DNA of 64,000 nucleotides from Actinostola sp. cb2023 (Eukaryota > Cnidaria > Anthozoa > Actiniaria > Actinostolidae), in NCBI GenBank assembly GCA_033675265.1, contig JAUJYZ010001418.1:1-64000 (forward strand), in the 5' to 3' direction. The position numbers and the translations under genes were made by a program. Shown piece after piece: positions 1-28,701 of this stretch (position 1 is its first letter; every line of letters begins with the position of its first letter). The notes under the pieces were generated by a model that was not told the origin of the DNA, did no database searches, and saw only the letters and a list, made by a program, of their open reading frames with translations.

Positions 1-2210
1 GATCATCGACCTGAAACATTTACTAGCTTCCGACTTTTCCGATCCTCTGTTGATTCCTTACAATAAAAATTATTTCTTATCATCCTCAATGAGGGATATG
101 CAATTACCATGAGAATGACTCTTCTCCTGATTGGTCCCGAGAACAGCCACTTATATCTTTACGATCAAATATGCTTTTCGAACTGTGCCGGTAGTTACTA
201 AAACCGGAACCAGCAACAAACGACCCACAACCAGCCACAACGACCCACAACAATCCACAACGACCCATCAACGATCCACACACTGAAACCCACAATGACC
301 CAACCCACAACGACCCACAGTGATACCAAACAACGTATAAGAAACAATCTCAAAAGTAAACAAGGCCAAAAATGGTACTCGCAAAATAATCGAACCGCCA
401 TTTGAACTCCAGTTACCAGTTTTACAAGTATGTTCTTGGAGATGTGCTCATTGTCGATCATAAAAGTCTAAAAAACACAAAGGGCGGGATGCTGCCTGTC
501 AAAAATCCCGAGTATGTTCCCTGGTGTAGGTTAAAAAATCTTTTGGGCGTGCAGAAAGGAAAACGTGTTTGTGAAAGTGGTCACTAAGGAAATGGCTATT
601 GTTCGGCGAGTAAGAGGAGATGAGGGTAAAAAAAAATTTTTTTTTCAAGAATATATCAAGAAGAGATGATGGAAGTTTGCTGAGAAAGTGGCGTTTTGTG
701 TTTTCGCAATGATGTATTTTGTTTTTTTAAGAAAAATACAAGTCAAATGTCGTTCATTTTCGAGGTGTGAAATGCGTCAAAAACACATTTTTGATTTCTA
801 TGAAACAAACAAATTGAACTAATGCCCTAGGAAAATCAGACCTGTAAGTCAGTTTACTTGAGGTTAAAATTTGAAGGAGTTATCGAGTTGGCACTACTAA
901 CTGGCCATTGAGATCGATGTAGCGAAAATTCAGAAAGTTAGAATTTGTTCAAAGCAGTATCGATGTTTTCGGCGGTTTTGGCCGGTGTAGGAGTCAATGG
1001 GTTTAAAAGTTGAATTTTTCAAAAATTCCTTTCGGTAAATCAGTTGTTTTCAATTGACGGCTTTAATAAATTCTGCGAGTTCCGAGGTATATATACCTTA
1101 TTCAATTCCAGATGTTTCTAGAGGTTCACTATTTTTTTTTTTTTTCAAGCGGCGAGTTGGGGATCACTTTAAGGCGGTGGGGATCATTTAAGCAGCGCTT
1201 CCAGGTGGCAACATTCCTAATCGAAATTTAGACAACAGGCCCCCAGGGTTTTCAACATAGAAAACCTTGTCATTCCCGTTGTGAATCATCATACATTCGA
1301 TAAGCTCCCCAATGTTTTGACGACTTTTGGGAAGGAAATCTACTGTCAAACTTCCAATAAATTGGGGGTGAAAGAAATCTTTGAAGAAATGTGAAAATTA
1401 CGATACTCTGTTTTATGATTTTCTAGCAAGTAATTTCTCCAAAATTATGCGGGATTATGCGGGAATTGCGGGATTATGCGAATTATGTGGAGCAAGCCAA
1501 TATTACAACGATACATTTCCTGTGTATTTAAAAAATCTTGTGCTCAAGACGTTCATTTTTCATGTTCTTTCAAAGTCGCGCAAATTGCTGCTCGTCGCAT
1601 TTCACGCATATTCTGTCATCTTGTCGGGCAGTATGATATGGGTGAGGTCTTCGTGTTGCTGCACAAAAATCCTGGCTATTGTTCTCTTGTCGTTCTATGT
1701 ATTGTTTTTACGTAAAAAAACAATAGTGCATGGGAGGGGATGACAAAAGAGGCCTGGAACTAGCATTAACAATCCCATGATGCTTAAGGACCCAAAATCT
1801 TCAGGAAAGGTAATTAAGATATCAATAAAGTATAAATATATTTTATTTTGATCTGTAAATAATGCAACAACCATACACACAAGCACAGACGATTTGGTTC
1901 ATGGGAATAATATTTGCAAATTTAGACCAGCGGTTTTGATCTGGTTGCCAGGGTGACGACCCTTGTAACATCATAATTATTTGATATTATTATCAGTAAC
2001 ATTGCTTGTAAATTTTAATAATTAGAAGTATGAATAACAAAAATATGAGGGTAAATATTTTCTTATATTTAAATATGATTAACAAAAATATCCAAATCCG
2101 TTTTTCGTTCTATTTATAACACAAAAAACGGAAATAACTGGGATTTCTCACAAAAATGCTTTCACGCTATTATAATATTGGCTTTTGCCATTCAATAAGT
2201 GACATTACAA
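1..2210. other. Unassigned DNA downstream of PRDM14
   Basis: I recognise no gene here on either strand. The open frames are short and have no conserved motif. AT-rich, with a C/A-rich simple repeat at 205-326 and short T runs near 640 and 1130. The 3' UTR of the minus-strand PRDM14 gene should begin at 2210 and run leftwards, but its end is not obvious. Confidence 0.5.
205..326. repeat. Degenerate CCACAACGAC tandem repeat
   Basis: About ten imperfect copies of an 11-base C/A unit (acccacaacga and variants). The minus-strand frames across it encode only low-complexity Trp/Val/Gly sequence, so it is not coding. Confidence 0.7.
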
Positions 2211-2919
2211 TCACGAATTCTGCTGTTGAAGTACAGTGTTCAGTGGAATTTGTCCATTAAGCTGGATGCTCTTTCGCATGACCTTCGGCGCTCGGTTTTT
2301 CCTCGTAGTGCAATCGAAGTTCGCTCGGTGTCGATCGCGAGACGAAGGGCTGGAAAATCCTCGGCCACACTTTTCGCACGTGTAGGGTTTGGCGCCTGTG
2401 TGCATGTTGATATGGAACTTCAACTCGTACGATTGAGCAAACGCTTTCCCACAATATTCACAACACAAGGTTTTTCTTTGGTGTGCGTACGACGTACGTG
2501 ACTATCGTGAGCGGCGTGTGACGCAAAAGCGCGCCCGCAGTGCTTACACTTGAATGGCTTCTCGCCGCTATGTTGTCTAATATGCGTGCGCAGGATTGAA
2601 GACGCCGTGAACGACTTTTCGCAGTGCGGACACTTGTACGGTCGTTCGCCACTGTGGACTCGCATGTGCTTGTTCAGACTGGATGACTGCGAGAAGCGTT
2701 TTTCACACACGGTGCACTGGTGAGGTCGGTGTTTCTCGTGGACGTGGAGGACGTGAATACGTAGCCTGTCACGCTTGTCAAACGATCTGTCACACAACGA
2801 GCAGGGGAATCGACGATTTCCTTGATCGACGCATCTTGTGTACTTGAGATGTCTGTCACGGTAGTATTTATATGCGAAGACTTTACTACAACGATCACAG
2901 GCATAGTTGCCCGTTAAAC
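2211..2919 (-). CDS. PRDM14: PRDM14 last exon: seven zinc fingers
   Basis: The exon starts after the acceptor ttttccag at 2920-2921 with two bases completing a Gly codon. Fingers in order: finger 1 is C2HC (CDRC...H.....C), fingers 2-5 are C2H2, and finger 6 (CEYCGKAFAQSYELKFHINMH) and finger 7 (CEKCGRGF...H....C) follow in the next frame. The exon is 709 nt where the frame needs 710, so one base is absent between the EKP linker and the first Cys pair of finger 6. The stop is TGA at 2211-2213. The last finger also ends in Cys rather than His. Confidence 0.92.
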
Positions 2920-5900
2920 CTGGAAAAGAAGTCACATGATCACAACGAATTCTACATCTACAGGGTGTATCCTAGTCTCCCTCGCAGCCGAGAGCGTTGC
3001 GCGACGACACTAAGGAGACTAGGGGTGCTTACCATTTACCCGGAAAAACCGGAAATTCCGGTTGAAAAAAAAAGTATGTCTCATTCCGATCGGGAAGTTC
3101 CGGAAAACTCGGTCTAATGGTACGCGCGTCTACGGAAAAACCGAAAAGAGCGGGAAAAGTGGATTACCTCAATCGCTAGACCGAGTTTTCTGGAACTTTC
3201 CGATCGGAATGACACTTACCATTTGTTTTTCCAACCAGAATTTCCGGTTTTCCCGGGTAAATGGTAAGCACGTGTATCCTCGTTCTGCGGCACGTTTTCA
3301 AAATGCCCATCTACACAAAAACGCATCAAAATACACTTTGAATACTTTGGGAATTAATCTTCCTTCGTCTGCGTTTTTGAATATTAAGGTGAATACGAAC
3401 AGCGTTTATAGCGTGGAAGGCCGCAATGCATGCATTGAAATGTATGCGCGATTTTAATGGCAATAAGCACCGTCCTCTACACCACAATGAAATCCACTAC
3501 GTTTACCTTGTGACGTGTCCATTTTACACTCGATTGATTGACTGTCCATTTTCTGTATAATGCCTACAGGAATACCCATGTACATCTCGTAAGACTTGCC
3601 GTACCATACCAGCAACTCCTCACCACAGCAGATATCACGGCATGCATCGTAGTATAGCTGGTCGTTTTCTTGGATGAGCGAGAGGTTCTGTTCGGTTGAT
3701 TGTCGTGCACAGTTGACGAATTTCATCCAGTTGTTTGTGTCTGTCGTGCCGTCGATGTAGTGACTCAGTTTGCCGTCTTTGTAAACCTGGTATAAAAGGT
3801 GTTCACTAACATTACTTGGAAGAAGAATGTTTGGGATTCATTTTTGTTATTGTTCTCTTTGTTTAAGTATGAACGACTGCAACAAATATAAACTTATTGT
3901 AAAAGCAGATAAGAGAGATAATAGAATAAAAAAAAGTGATTTAACAAAACATTAATTTATCTGGGGTTTTGCGAGATGAAAAGAAACTGACGCATGCGAC
4001 ACGGCGCGTACGCGCAACATGATTGGATAATGCGAAATCCTTGAACGTACGTGATTGGTTGAAAATTACCCCATGATCTTCGATATACTTAGTAGGGGAA
4101 GGGTGGGTAAAGATGCCATGTTTTTCTTACCTCCCACATTTGAGCGTTATCCTGTCCTTCGTACAAGTCTCCAGGCTTAACGTGAATGCCAGTGTAGGGA
4201 CCAAACCTCGTCCCCTTCACCACCGCCTTCTGACAGCTAATAACAGCATAATGGTTTCCCGTGCCCATGGCAACGCTTATCAAGCGAAATCCTTCAGGGA
4301 GGAAGTTAGGAAAGCTGGTAGTGGAGTCAGGTTCAAATATCCTTCCACAACTGAACTTTGAAAATACAAAGTCTTTGCTTGACTTGGGTGATGGCATGTT
4401 ATCTAAAGAAATACAATGAACTGTACGTTAATTTTACTAGCCAGTTAGTATTAGTTTTATAGTAGACGTAGATTAGCATGCACGTGTTCGTATAGAAAGT
4501 TCATTGTGAAATCTCTTCCATTCATTCGTAAGTACCCGGCTCTATTGTCAAAACTTATTTAAAAAATGTCGTCTGTACGTATTACTCAGTCACAATGATT
4601 TGATCAGACACAAACCACTCAGCAACAAAGAGAACTGTTTTAAAATCTACTTTGCCAAACTGAATATTTTTCATCAAGTCGACGATGAAAACCTTCCTCT
4701 GTCGAGGTAACAGAGTTGAAGTGCATAAACAAGTCTTACATCTTGAGAAGGATAGAAGTGTTGTACCTGCGCATCAAACGGTTTTGTCTCGGGGACTAGT
4801 TGTCTTCAAACTTTTGGGTGATCAATATACTTGCATGTGCTGATGTAACTTCAGTTCCTATTCACTTGAGCTCATGCAGCCTCAGTTGTCCATGCTTTAT
4901 ATAATAGAGTGCTTCTTGCTAACTTACTTATATAGCCGAGTTTCTGAATTGTTTATTAATACAATTAGAGTGTTGAAGCTAGTTTGATTATGATTCAATT
5001 GAAATTTGAAGTTGTCCTATATAGCCGATTTGAATAACACAATGAATCTACAGGAGCTTCGTTCAACGACATCATAAACATCAATCAAGATTGATACCAT
5101 TTACCATTCACCTTAACATGATAAATTATCATTATTAGGGACCCCTGTGTTTCCTAATTTTGAAGTGAATAGTGTACACAATTGTTCAAAAGCAACCGAG
5201 AATCATGCGTGCGGTGCAGATGATCAGCATTCCATACAACACATTTGTACTGTCTTTTTCTCCAAAGAAATTCAAAGAACAAACTTTTTAGAAATATGTT
5301 TTTTCAAGCAAAGAGGATTCAAGTTCGACAAGTTTTTGTAATAATAGTGTTTTATTATAGTTTTCAATTGCTTTTTATATTACTTGAACACGTGCCACAG
5401 AAAGATATCTGTAAGGATTAGGGAATTCTTTGTAGATGCTTATCGTGAGTTTCTTTCATTGTATGACTTTCGAACGACTTTTATTTTAAACTATGTGTGC
5501 CACTCAGAAACCCTTCAAACTACCGGATAGTTAACAACATTTGTAAATTTAATACGAACTAATTCAGTATATTTGAGTGAAAACGAACACCTTGTTATAT
5601 TATAATTGAAGAATATTTTTATTTTATGTTTTAATTCAAAGGGATGTCTTTATTCTTGGCATTTTATTGGCTTTAGGTATGTTTTCTATTTTATGCTTTA
5701 CACTTTATTGGCTTCCTAATCTTATTCTTTACATTTTATTGGCTTCTTTGCTTATCGTTAGCATTTAAATGGTCCCTATATTCCTTTTTGGGCATTTTAT
5801 TGGCTTCTTATTCCTATTCTTTACTGATTAATCTCAGACACTCAGTCTGCAAATATCAAAAAGCGCCCTTAATTTTTTATTCTCCAAGTTTAAATTCTCA

Positions 5901-8900
5901 CTTTTAACAATGATTCAGTACCGAGATATTCTTCGTTGTTAAGTACCCTTGTGTTTTAGATAGGGTAGAGTTGAAGTAGTGAAATATCGTGAGGACAAGG
6001 CCAGATAGTAACATTGGATAAGATAACGTCGCCATAGCCGTTCAGCTGTACTCGGCGTGCTGTAATCAAAACCACATTGGCATCTAGTTAGCTTAGCTTG
6101 TGGCAGATTGAATCAGTCAAACATCGTTAAAACCGTTCTCGTCTTTCAAAGTTTAATCCCTCGGATACGCATTATAAAGTCATTGGGAAACTAAAATCTT
6201 TTATCCAAATGTGTTTTGATTAAATCTTTATCAAAGAGGGTTCTAACTTGACTTATCAGTTGATCGACTTTTGAGATGTTTGAAAGGGAGCCGAGCAAGA
6301 GGCTCAGCAAAGTAACGAACAACAGTTTTGAGACCTTCAGAACAAGACGACGACGACTCGTAGTTTGATATTCCCAGAACTTGTGGTCATTTCTCACTTA
6401 CCCAGAATTGATCTCGAATCTTTCCAACTTGTATTTTAACTCTTTTAGTTGTGAAATTGGAAATTCGTTCAGTTTCGTTGCATGGTCGACACTGTGCGAC
6501 GCAAACTGATTGACAAATCAAGTCTCCTTCTGTTCACAATTGTATCCAGTCTAATGTCGATTTGATATCGTTAAAGCAAAAAAACAAACATGTCACGAAA
6601 GATGAGAAAATTACCAATATCTATCTTGATCAAGACGACATTTTAATGTAAAGATGTTGCCCGCATCTTTAACTATTGAGTATTTACATAATTGATCGAC
6701 AAAACCTGGCATTTCTGTGGAAGGTGATCAAAGTACACAAACTGGCTTGATTAAGGTAGAAAAGTTCAATTAGATAAAAGTGTCAATCGTCTCAGCTTGG
6801 CTATCACATAATAAACTAACGAAGAGGATCTGTGAGAAAGCTTTAATGAAGGATATAGCGAGTATACCACGCTTTTTCACGATCACGTAAAATATCGCAG
6901 ACGTCATAAATATCACTATAACAAGCACATGGGATCCATCCTTTCGTAGATGCCTTTAGACTGAGAGAATAAACTATTTTAATCGATAATATCACTCAAT
7001 AACTCCAGAGATGCGAGCTGAAGAGTTAGAACAGCAGGCCATGTGAAATCTGTTTGTTTGTAGTGTTAGACTTGATTAAGAACACGATTCAGTAATGGAT
7101 AGACTGTAATTGAATGTAATCGTGAAATGTTTAAAAAAGAAATTGGATAAAATTGAATTAAAGACGAAAAGAATTGCATCTGCTCACAATGCAGGCGTCA
7201 TATCCAACACATCATGCGAGCCAAGCCTTCGTTTCTCCTCCAACCATACTATATTATATAGTCTTTGCAGAAATGATTGAAATTCAGAAATAAATTAACA
7301 AAACGCTGGCGTTTAAAATCACATCTCATAACAACAATATCAGTGTATCCTTTTTAAAGTTCGTTTATTCTTATCAAAGTAAAGGGTGTGAAGTTTTGAA
7401 TATATTTTAAAATAGGCGAAAGGCGTTTTGCTGAAGTGTTAAATAAACAATGTATGAAGCGCGCTGCTTAAACCTAGAAAGTGCTAGAGAGGCCACGCAA
7501 CGCGTAAGAACGCTTATAGCTTTCAGCTATCTTGTACTTTTTCCCATTTAAAAGGCATTAAATCGTCCTCAATATACACGGCATATACTTTATACTAGCG
7601 TGCTTCATTAACTTACAATCACTGGTCTATATATAGTCTAGAAGCCCATTTTTCTTGTAGAATTACAGTTCACAGCTTCGCGTCTAAGTTGTCTGGTTTA
7701 ATAGGTTTTTTGGACCTTTAAAGTACCGGAGAATTATTGGTAACAGCGCCACTCCCAAACCTTTTATCTGTAACCCCCATCAAGCTCACATCGATTCCAG
7801 TTCATTGACATTGTACTCCATGATCTAACAATTCTTATCGATAACTTTGGGCCTTTAATAGCCCTCTAAGATTTGGCGAGCCTATCTTATCCATAGATAC
7901 AGTCTTAAAGCCAAAAACTAAGAATAATTTATTATATGTACACTCTTTTTGATGCTATTAATATCTATGTTACTTGAGAATCGAACGACCCGGTGATCTT
8001 GTGCTTTACTGGGCCATTCCGAGCGTAAAAACAGCACAACTTGTGAAATATGTTGAACTGTTCTGGTCGTTGACTAGAGGGGGGTCATTTGGATTCATTA
8101 AGTCCAATTCACAGGCTATATTTCTTAAATTTGAAATTCTCGGACGATAAATTGGAAAAACGTTCAATTCTTTGAAAGCTCAAGTCTTCTTGAACTCTAG
8201 GCATAGCTTCACGTGTACAGGACGAGACAGCAACGGTACGTCGACATATCGTTTTGGCATTCAAAGTTATTTTATATAACCAATTCTGAATATGTTTTCG
8301 CAATTAAAACAAGCAAACTTGAGTTTTTCTTGAGCGTCAGAATTAACTAAATCTAACCGCAATTCCATACTTGAGACATTTGAAGGGTGTTCGCGGTAGA
8401 GTTCACATGAAGACAAACTACAATTCACATTGTGCAAAAATTAAGTCACGTTTAGGACCGAGACTATTGTGTTTTGAATTCAATTTTCTTCAATACAAGT
8501 GTAAACTTTGCCAGAATGTACTTCGCACTTGGACAGTTTTGCGTTAAGAGAAAATCGTTGAAAATCGCCACATATTTTTCACCGAAACTGTTTCCTATTC
8601 ACACCTGTTTTTCAATCTTGAAAGTAAAAATCGCGCGTTTTGAAAGTTTTCTTACTCGAAAAATAATGAAAAATAATGGTATTAAAAATGAAGCGTCGGT
8701 CCTAATTATCGTTTTGAAGTCCAGGTTTTCATTCATTCCAGAACAATAGACACTTAGATTGATTAGCAATACTTGAACTGCGTGCTCCTTTAATTAACTC
8801 ACAGAATCCTTATCAAAAATGCACCCAAACTTTCCCAATTTGAAGTCCTTTTGCAGACGACAAGCAGAGTCAATTTTTGTCGAGTTTCTTGGCTCAAAAG

Positions 8901-9543
8901 CTTTTGAACTTGAAAAAAATCAGATCACGTAGAGGTCACGCTTTGAGATTAGGCACAATTCAACTTCATCACTAAACAACCTGAGTTATTAGAATGGAAT
9001 GCTTTTCTTGTAGGCTTACAAATATCTCCCAAGAGACACAAGTTTCGCGTGAAAACTGTTCAAATCATTTTCTTAAGAGTTCGTTAGTGCTTATACAATT
9101 TTGCGGCACAGTTTTGCATACAAGTTTGACGCCATTGTGCTGTGTCAGTGAAGCTTGAGCTTGTTGTAATTACAACATAGAGAACAAAGGCTAAATACTA
9201 GATTCATGCTTTCAGTACTATTTCGTCCAGGGCATTCAATACAATACTGCTGTAAACTAACAAAGCACAACAAAGTTTACACAAATCGTAAACAAACCTG
9301 CATTTTTGTATAAATAAAGTGCAAGTTTTCCCGTTGAACGCACTGAAATAACAGTACCTGAAGGGTTGACTTCCGCGATACCAGTTCTAATGCGATTGTC
9401 TTGCAACGTGAAGTATCCGTACAGCAAAGATTCAACTTCATAGTTGTTAAATTCCCATGTGGCCAAACTGTTCTGCTGTCCTGCGGGAGTACTCCGTAGC
9501 AACTGCTCAGGAATCTTTGCGCTTGGAAATTTGTGCGATTCAG
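2211..9543 (-). CDS. PRDM14: PRDM14 PR/SET-domain zinc-finger factor (5' exon missing)
   Basis: Minus-strand gene read as four exons: 9543-9358, 4402-4131, 3786-3507 and 2919-2211. Phases match at every junction (1, 0, 1) and all introns are GT...AG. The product has an N-terminal linker, a PR/SET domain and seven C2H2-like fingers. The finger block agrees almost residue for residue with the vertebrate PRDM14 family as I remember it, including the YKYYRD.HLKYT, HEKHRPH and SFTASSILRTHIRQHSGEKP segments. PRDM14 is a nuclear DNA-binding factor for pluripotency and germline fate in mammals; its role here is inferred. The exon with the start codon was not found; it should lie above 9544. One base is missing in the sixth finger near 2464 (see findings). 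Exon-intron order and the orientation opposite to SELENOO are seen directly; the orthology call rests on motif agreement. Confidence 0.93.
3026..3270. mobile_element. Foldback MITE, family 1, copy 1
   Basis: A 245-bp inverted repeat in the last PRDM14 intron. Each end reads tgcttaccatttacccgg and continues for roughly 110 bp through aaaaccggaaatt and cattccgatcgg..agttcc. A second copy with the same ends lies at 14788-15046. No coding capacity. Confidence 0.85.
3507..4402 (-). CDS. PRDM14: PRDM14 PR/SET-domain exons
   Basis: Two exons, 4402-4131 and 3786-3507, together encode the PR domain. The first carries the LPEGFRLI...GTRFGPYTG strand and ends in MWE. The second begins VYKDGKLSHYIDGT and continues NNWMKFVNCAR..EQNL...C.GEELLVWYG, the usual PRDM core. 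The 344-nt intron between them (3787-4130) contains nothing recognisable. The donor at 3506-3505 is CAAG|GTAAAC. PRDM14 itself is generally regarded as lacking strong methyltransferase activity; nothing here decides that. Confidence 0.92.
4403..9357. other. PRDM14 long intron, no gene seen
   Basis: A 5 kb AT-rich intron. I see no conserved exon and no RNA gene. The only internal structure is a loose set of five copies of a cattttattggctt motif at about 5655-5815, spaced 30-40 bp. Confidence 0.6.
5655..5815. repeat. Degenerate cattttattggctt repeat
   Basis: Five imperfect copies of cattttattggctt at roughly 5658, 5698, 5729, 5760 and 5790. The spacing is irregular and the units are diverged, suggesting an old short tandem repeat. 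Confidence 0.6.
9358..9543 (-). CDS. PRDM14: PRDM14 upstream coding exon
   Basis: 186-nt open exon bounded by an acceptor (TTTTAAG|CTGAATC at 9544-9545) and a donor (TTCAG|GTACTG at 9357-9356). It ends in phase 1, and the next exon at 4402 begins with two bases that complete the codon, so the frame runs directly into the PR exon 5 kb away. It encodes a WEFNNYEVESLLYGYF segment that resembles the LYG-containing stretch N-terminal to the PR domain of vertebrate PRDM14. The splice assignment is an inference from frame and motif, without transcript evidence. Confidence 0.72.
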
Positions 9544-12500
9544 CTTAAAAAAACATTTTGGTAAAGTTATGAACTTATTTACATTGGCATTTCTCTAAGC
9601 TAGTACAAGGTGTGAAAATCTATGTCTCTTGTTATGTTTGCGAACGAAGAAAAATTTGCATTTTGGCTCATGCTTTGCTAGGATTGGGGTTTTAGGAGTA
9701 ACTTTTGCAGCTTTAGGCTTTGGGAGAGTAATTTTCCTGAAGGAATCTGCGGTAATGCGGTAGATTTGTCAATTGAATGTCCTAATGTTAAAACATGAAC
9801 CGGTTAGACCTTCGGCATTCAGTGGAACTTAGCTTTGTTACCCTGAATTACCTTGTTGCCCTAAAAAAAAGATAAAGAACAATCCCCAAAACAAACTCTA
9901 GACATAGAATAGAGTACTCTTATCAGAACGGCTGATGCCTTTCTACGTTAAATATTAAATACCATAGGACATAATCTTAATAAAGATATTGAGATGAACA
10001 TGCAAGCTGGACGAGTCAATTTAAAGAGCTATAGTTCAAGAATATACTCCGTGTCCAAACTGCGCGCTGTGGAGTCAAGAGACGCTCTAGCTTCCAGCTC
10101 GAAAAGTCTTTCTATCAGGATAAGCATTGTAATCTAACCTTCGCTCATTGCTCAGCCTTGATCTCTCTCTGGTGACTTGTCTCTAACTTTATACAACCGC
10201 TTTGTATTTAGATTGACCCTCGGACTCACGCCTTTATATTCAGCGCTAATGATTTGACGCGCGCATTTTGGGCTTAATTAATGCGCATGCGCTGTGGAGC
10301 CTTTCAAAGCAGCTGCCATTTTAACCACTTTCCTTGCACTACCGCGGATACGGCACGGACCCCGCTGTTTCGTACAGTCCTTATAGCCCGGTCTCATTAG
10401 CTTCAATATTCCTAAATTCAAATTAAGGTTATAAAAGCTTTTCATTTAAACCATTTCTTACGACTGGAACTGAATGTTTGCAGCCGGTCATCGATGGTTG
10501 TTTGTTAGCCGTATTGAGGTTATTTGTCACCTAAATAAGCACCAATAGTTCTTTTAGTTTTACGATTGGATGGAGAGCTAGTTGTGTGTGAGCATTTTAT
10601 CAGTATTTTGGCCCCACGAATATTATATTGTTTTTGTATAGTCATTGTATAATTGAGATTAATAAGCTGCTGAGCCTTTTTCTGGCTGTTACAATGAGAG
10701 TGTGCAGTCACTTAGATCCACTCAGCGCGATATAGTGACAGCCTCTAAGTACTAGATATGCAGGTGCATGCCTATAAAATAAACGGGTATTTTTGCTTTT
10801 AAAAATCAAGTGATTTTGATACAAATGATTTTTTTTTGCCCGAGTTTCACTGATCACGAAACAAAACCTCGTTTTCATGGCAATTCCGCTGCGCGCGCGC
10901 GCGCAGGAAAAGTAATTTTTTGGCGGGAAACTAGTTCTCACGCTCATCAATAGTTTATTTATTCTTTCAAAATATATGAGAATTCCCACAATTTATAGAT
11001 TTAGTCTTATTTGAATTAATTTTAAAATTGTGATCATAAAATGACTTGATTTCAAGTTCCATTGACTGACAGGCATAATGTGAGCCGATTCGTTCAGTGA
11101 GGTATATTACTAGAGAACTGATATCCACTATATTAGTAGAGGAAAGCTTCCCTGTGTAATTCAGTTATTCGTGATAAAAGAGTACAGATATCACTCATTA
11201 GAGCTATACATACAACAGAACACAAGTGAAAGGGCATGCTGTTCACTCATTCTTGATAGCCATACGCTTGCTCTGATCGTAAACCAATTACAATCCTTGA
11301 CTATTTATCGGCTCTTTGAATGTTCATTGGAAGTAATTAGAAAGATGTCGTACACAATAATTCTCTCACACCAACGCGAGACCGATTAACGGCGTAGTGG
11401 GAAATAGCCATGTAGCTCATGACTAAGTGTTCCCTTGCTAAGACAGATTACTAGCAGTTTTAAACACACAAGGTCGATGAAAGGGAGCTTATATTTCAAT
11501 TGAGGACATTAATGATACAAGCTCATCACATTTTGTTAACTGAAAAAAGTATCGTCGTCGACATTTTCAGTTTTTGATTATCTTTTTTGAAATCACGAAA
11601 ATCGATCGAGAAAATTTGAAAATCAAGAAAATATATACGAAAGAGGTAGTTCAGTCTATTGCAGTTTAAGGTATAATGAAGTATATTAATGAATAGATAG
11701 ATGAGCTAGGGAAAAATTAAAAAAACAATTGATTCAAAAGACGGTGAAACAGCCAAAAAAGACCGAAATATGAACAAATAAATGACTTGACAAAAAAATT
11801 ATAAAAATATGTCATGAAAACGACACGTTTTAAATGAAGGAGATGGAGTGGAAAATCGCGAAAATAAAGCGAAAACGAATAAGTAACTGAAGTATAAGAA
11901 ACTGTAAATGTAAGTAAATAGTATATCATCGTCGTTTAATTTTGGAATAGACTAACGGGAGCTGGTTACCCCTCTCTCAGCTTCGAGCAGTTGCCGGTTT
12001 GATCTGTCTGAGCTGAACTAGTCTTTAGCTTTGAAAACTCTGATTTTCACAAGCGATACAGGCATTATAGAGTAGGCCTTATTTCATGATCACTCGTGCT
12101 TGACGCAAGTGGCACAGGATCAAACATTCGATTCTATATACAGTCATTTGCAAAAATTCTGGCCGCTACGAAATATCAATATATCGGGTGCATTATGAGT
12201 AATTAAATAATAGCAAATTCCCCTTAAAGCGGGTTAACGCCAGCAAAGTTGGTATAAATATTTAGTATAATGTTTATTTTAGTCATACGTTTGTTGTTTG
12301 TAAATTTTCTTCATTTAATAAGTTAGGAAACTCAAAATAGTATTATTTAATTACCCATAATGCACCCGATATATTGATATATTGATATATCGTGGCGGCC
12401 AGAATTTTTGCAAATGACTCAGTGTATATGCCGGACATGACATATGTTCTTACGTTTAATCATACTCCGCTATTAACTACCGCTTAATTGCATGCGATTG

Positions 12501-13434
12501 TCTTACGTCGATTTTAAGATTGGGTAATGCCCCTTGAAACATGGCAGCTTAGTATCCCACGCTATATATGTCCGTTTCGTTGTCGTGTATATAGAGTGTC
12601 ATATAGAGTAGCTGAGTATGACTGAGTGAGCCAGCTATATGTTAGAACTCTCTCTCCGGAGAATCTATAGGATGCAGCCCATCACTGATCAGTTTACGCG
12701 GATAGTCTATTATACGGTAGGTTTGCGAGTAGTAGTAGTATTGTTTTAAAAGCATAAAACTGAAAAGTTTGTCAATTTTAAACACCCATAAAAAAGTCTG
12801 CAAAGAAAGAAAGATCAAGAAATGTAAGAGTTTGTCATAACGATGACTATCCAATATGTCAAAGTTACATACCGTATTGTGGTAACTTTGATGAGGAGCT
12901 ATTGCCCATTACAAAAATATCTCGAGACTTCTATAGTTATGCATCCTCTCATTACAGAAATGTCATGACATATCTTGTACTTTCAACTAGTTTTAGTCAC
13001 GATTTGATAAAGAATGTTCATGTGCCGGGTAATTGTTTCACTAAACAAATGATATATTTGCCGGCAATTATACGAAGGCTATACTGTATACTGACGTCGG
13101 CGGCAAAAAGTTTCAATGAAGTTAATTTTGTGCTTTTACTCATAAGAAACTTTGACAGTCAGTCAGTCAGTCAGTCTTCATTTCTCATTTAGGCTAATGG
13201 AAATAGAAGCGTTTTAGGGAAAAGTTAGAATTTTTAATTAAAAATCGTTTAGATAAATTGGATGAAGAGTTTTTCTGATACTCGCTAAAAGGCCTGTGCA
13301 TGTTCATTCCCCGGGGGGTCTTTTGTAAATTTTAAGGCAGGGTGTGCCGCTGGTGATTCATTCATTCATCGTGGAATCGTCCTCTTGGTCTTCCTGTGGT
13401 ATCGTTTTGCGAGGAGGACTAGTACAACAACAAA
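9544..13434. other. Intergenic region between PRDM14 and SELENOO
   Basis: The two genes diverge from this 3.9 kb interval, so it should hold both promoters and the missing first exon(s) of PRDM14. A more GC-rich, CpG-containing patch at about 10240-10400 is the best promoter candidate by composition only. A short (GTCA)n run lies at 13156-13177. No ORF here shows a recognisable domain. Confidence 0.5.
12141..12424. mobile_element. Tc1/mariner-type MITE
   Basis: A 284-bp element with inverted ends starting cagtcatttgcaaaaattct and ending with its complement. The inner arms (gggtgcattatg.gtaatta) also pair. It is flanked by TA on both sides (12139-12140 and 12425-12426), the expected Tc1/mariner target duplication, and the end sequence resembles the CAGT..TTGCAAAA start of many Tc1 elements. 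The right end carries a 3-bp insertion. No transposase frame. Confidence 0.8.
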
Positions 13435-28701
<15,267 letters not shown>

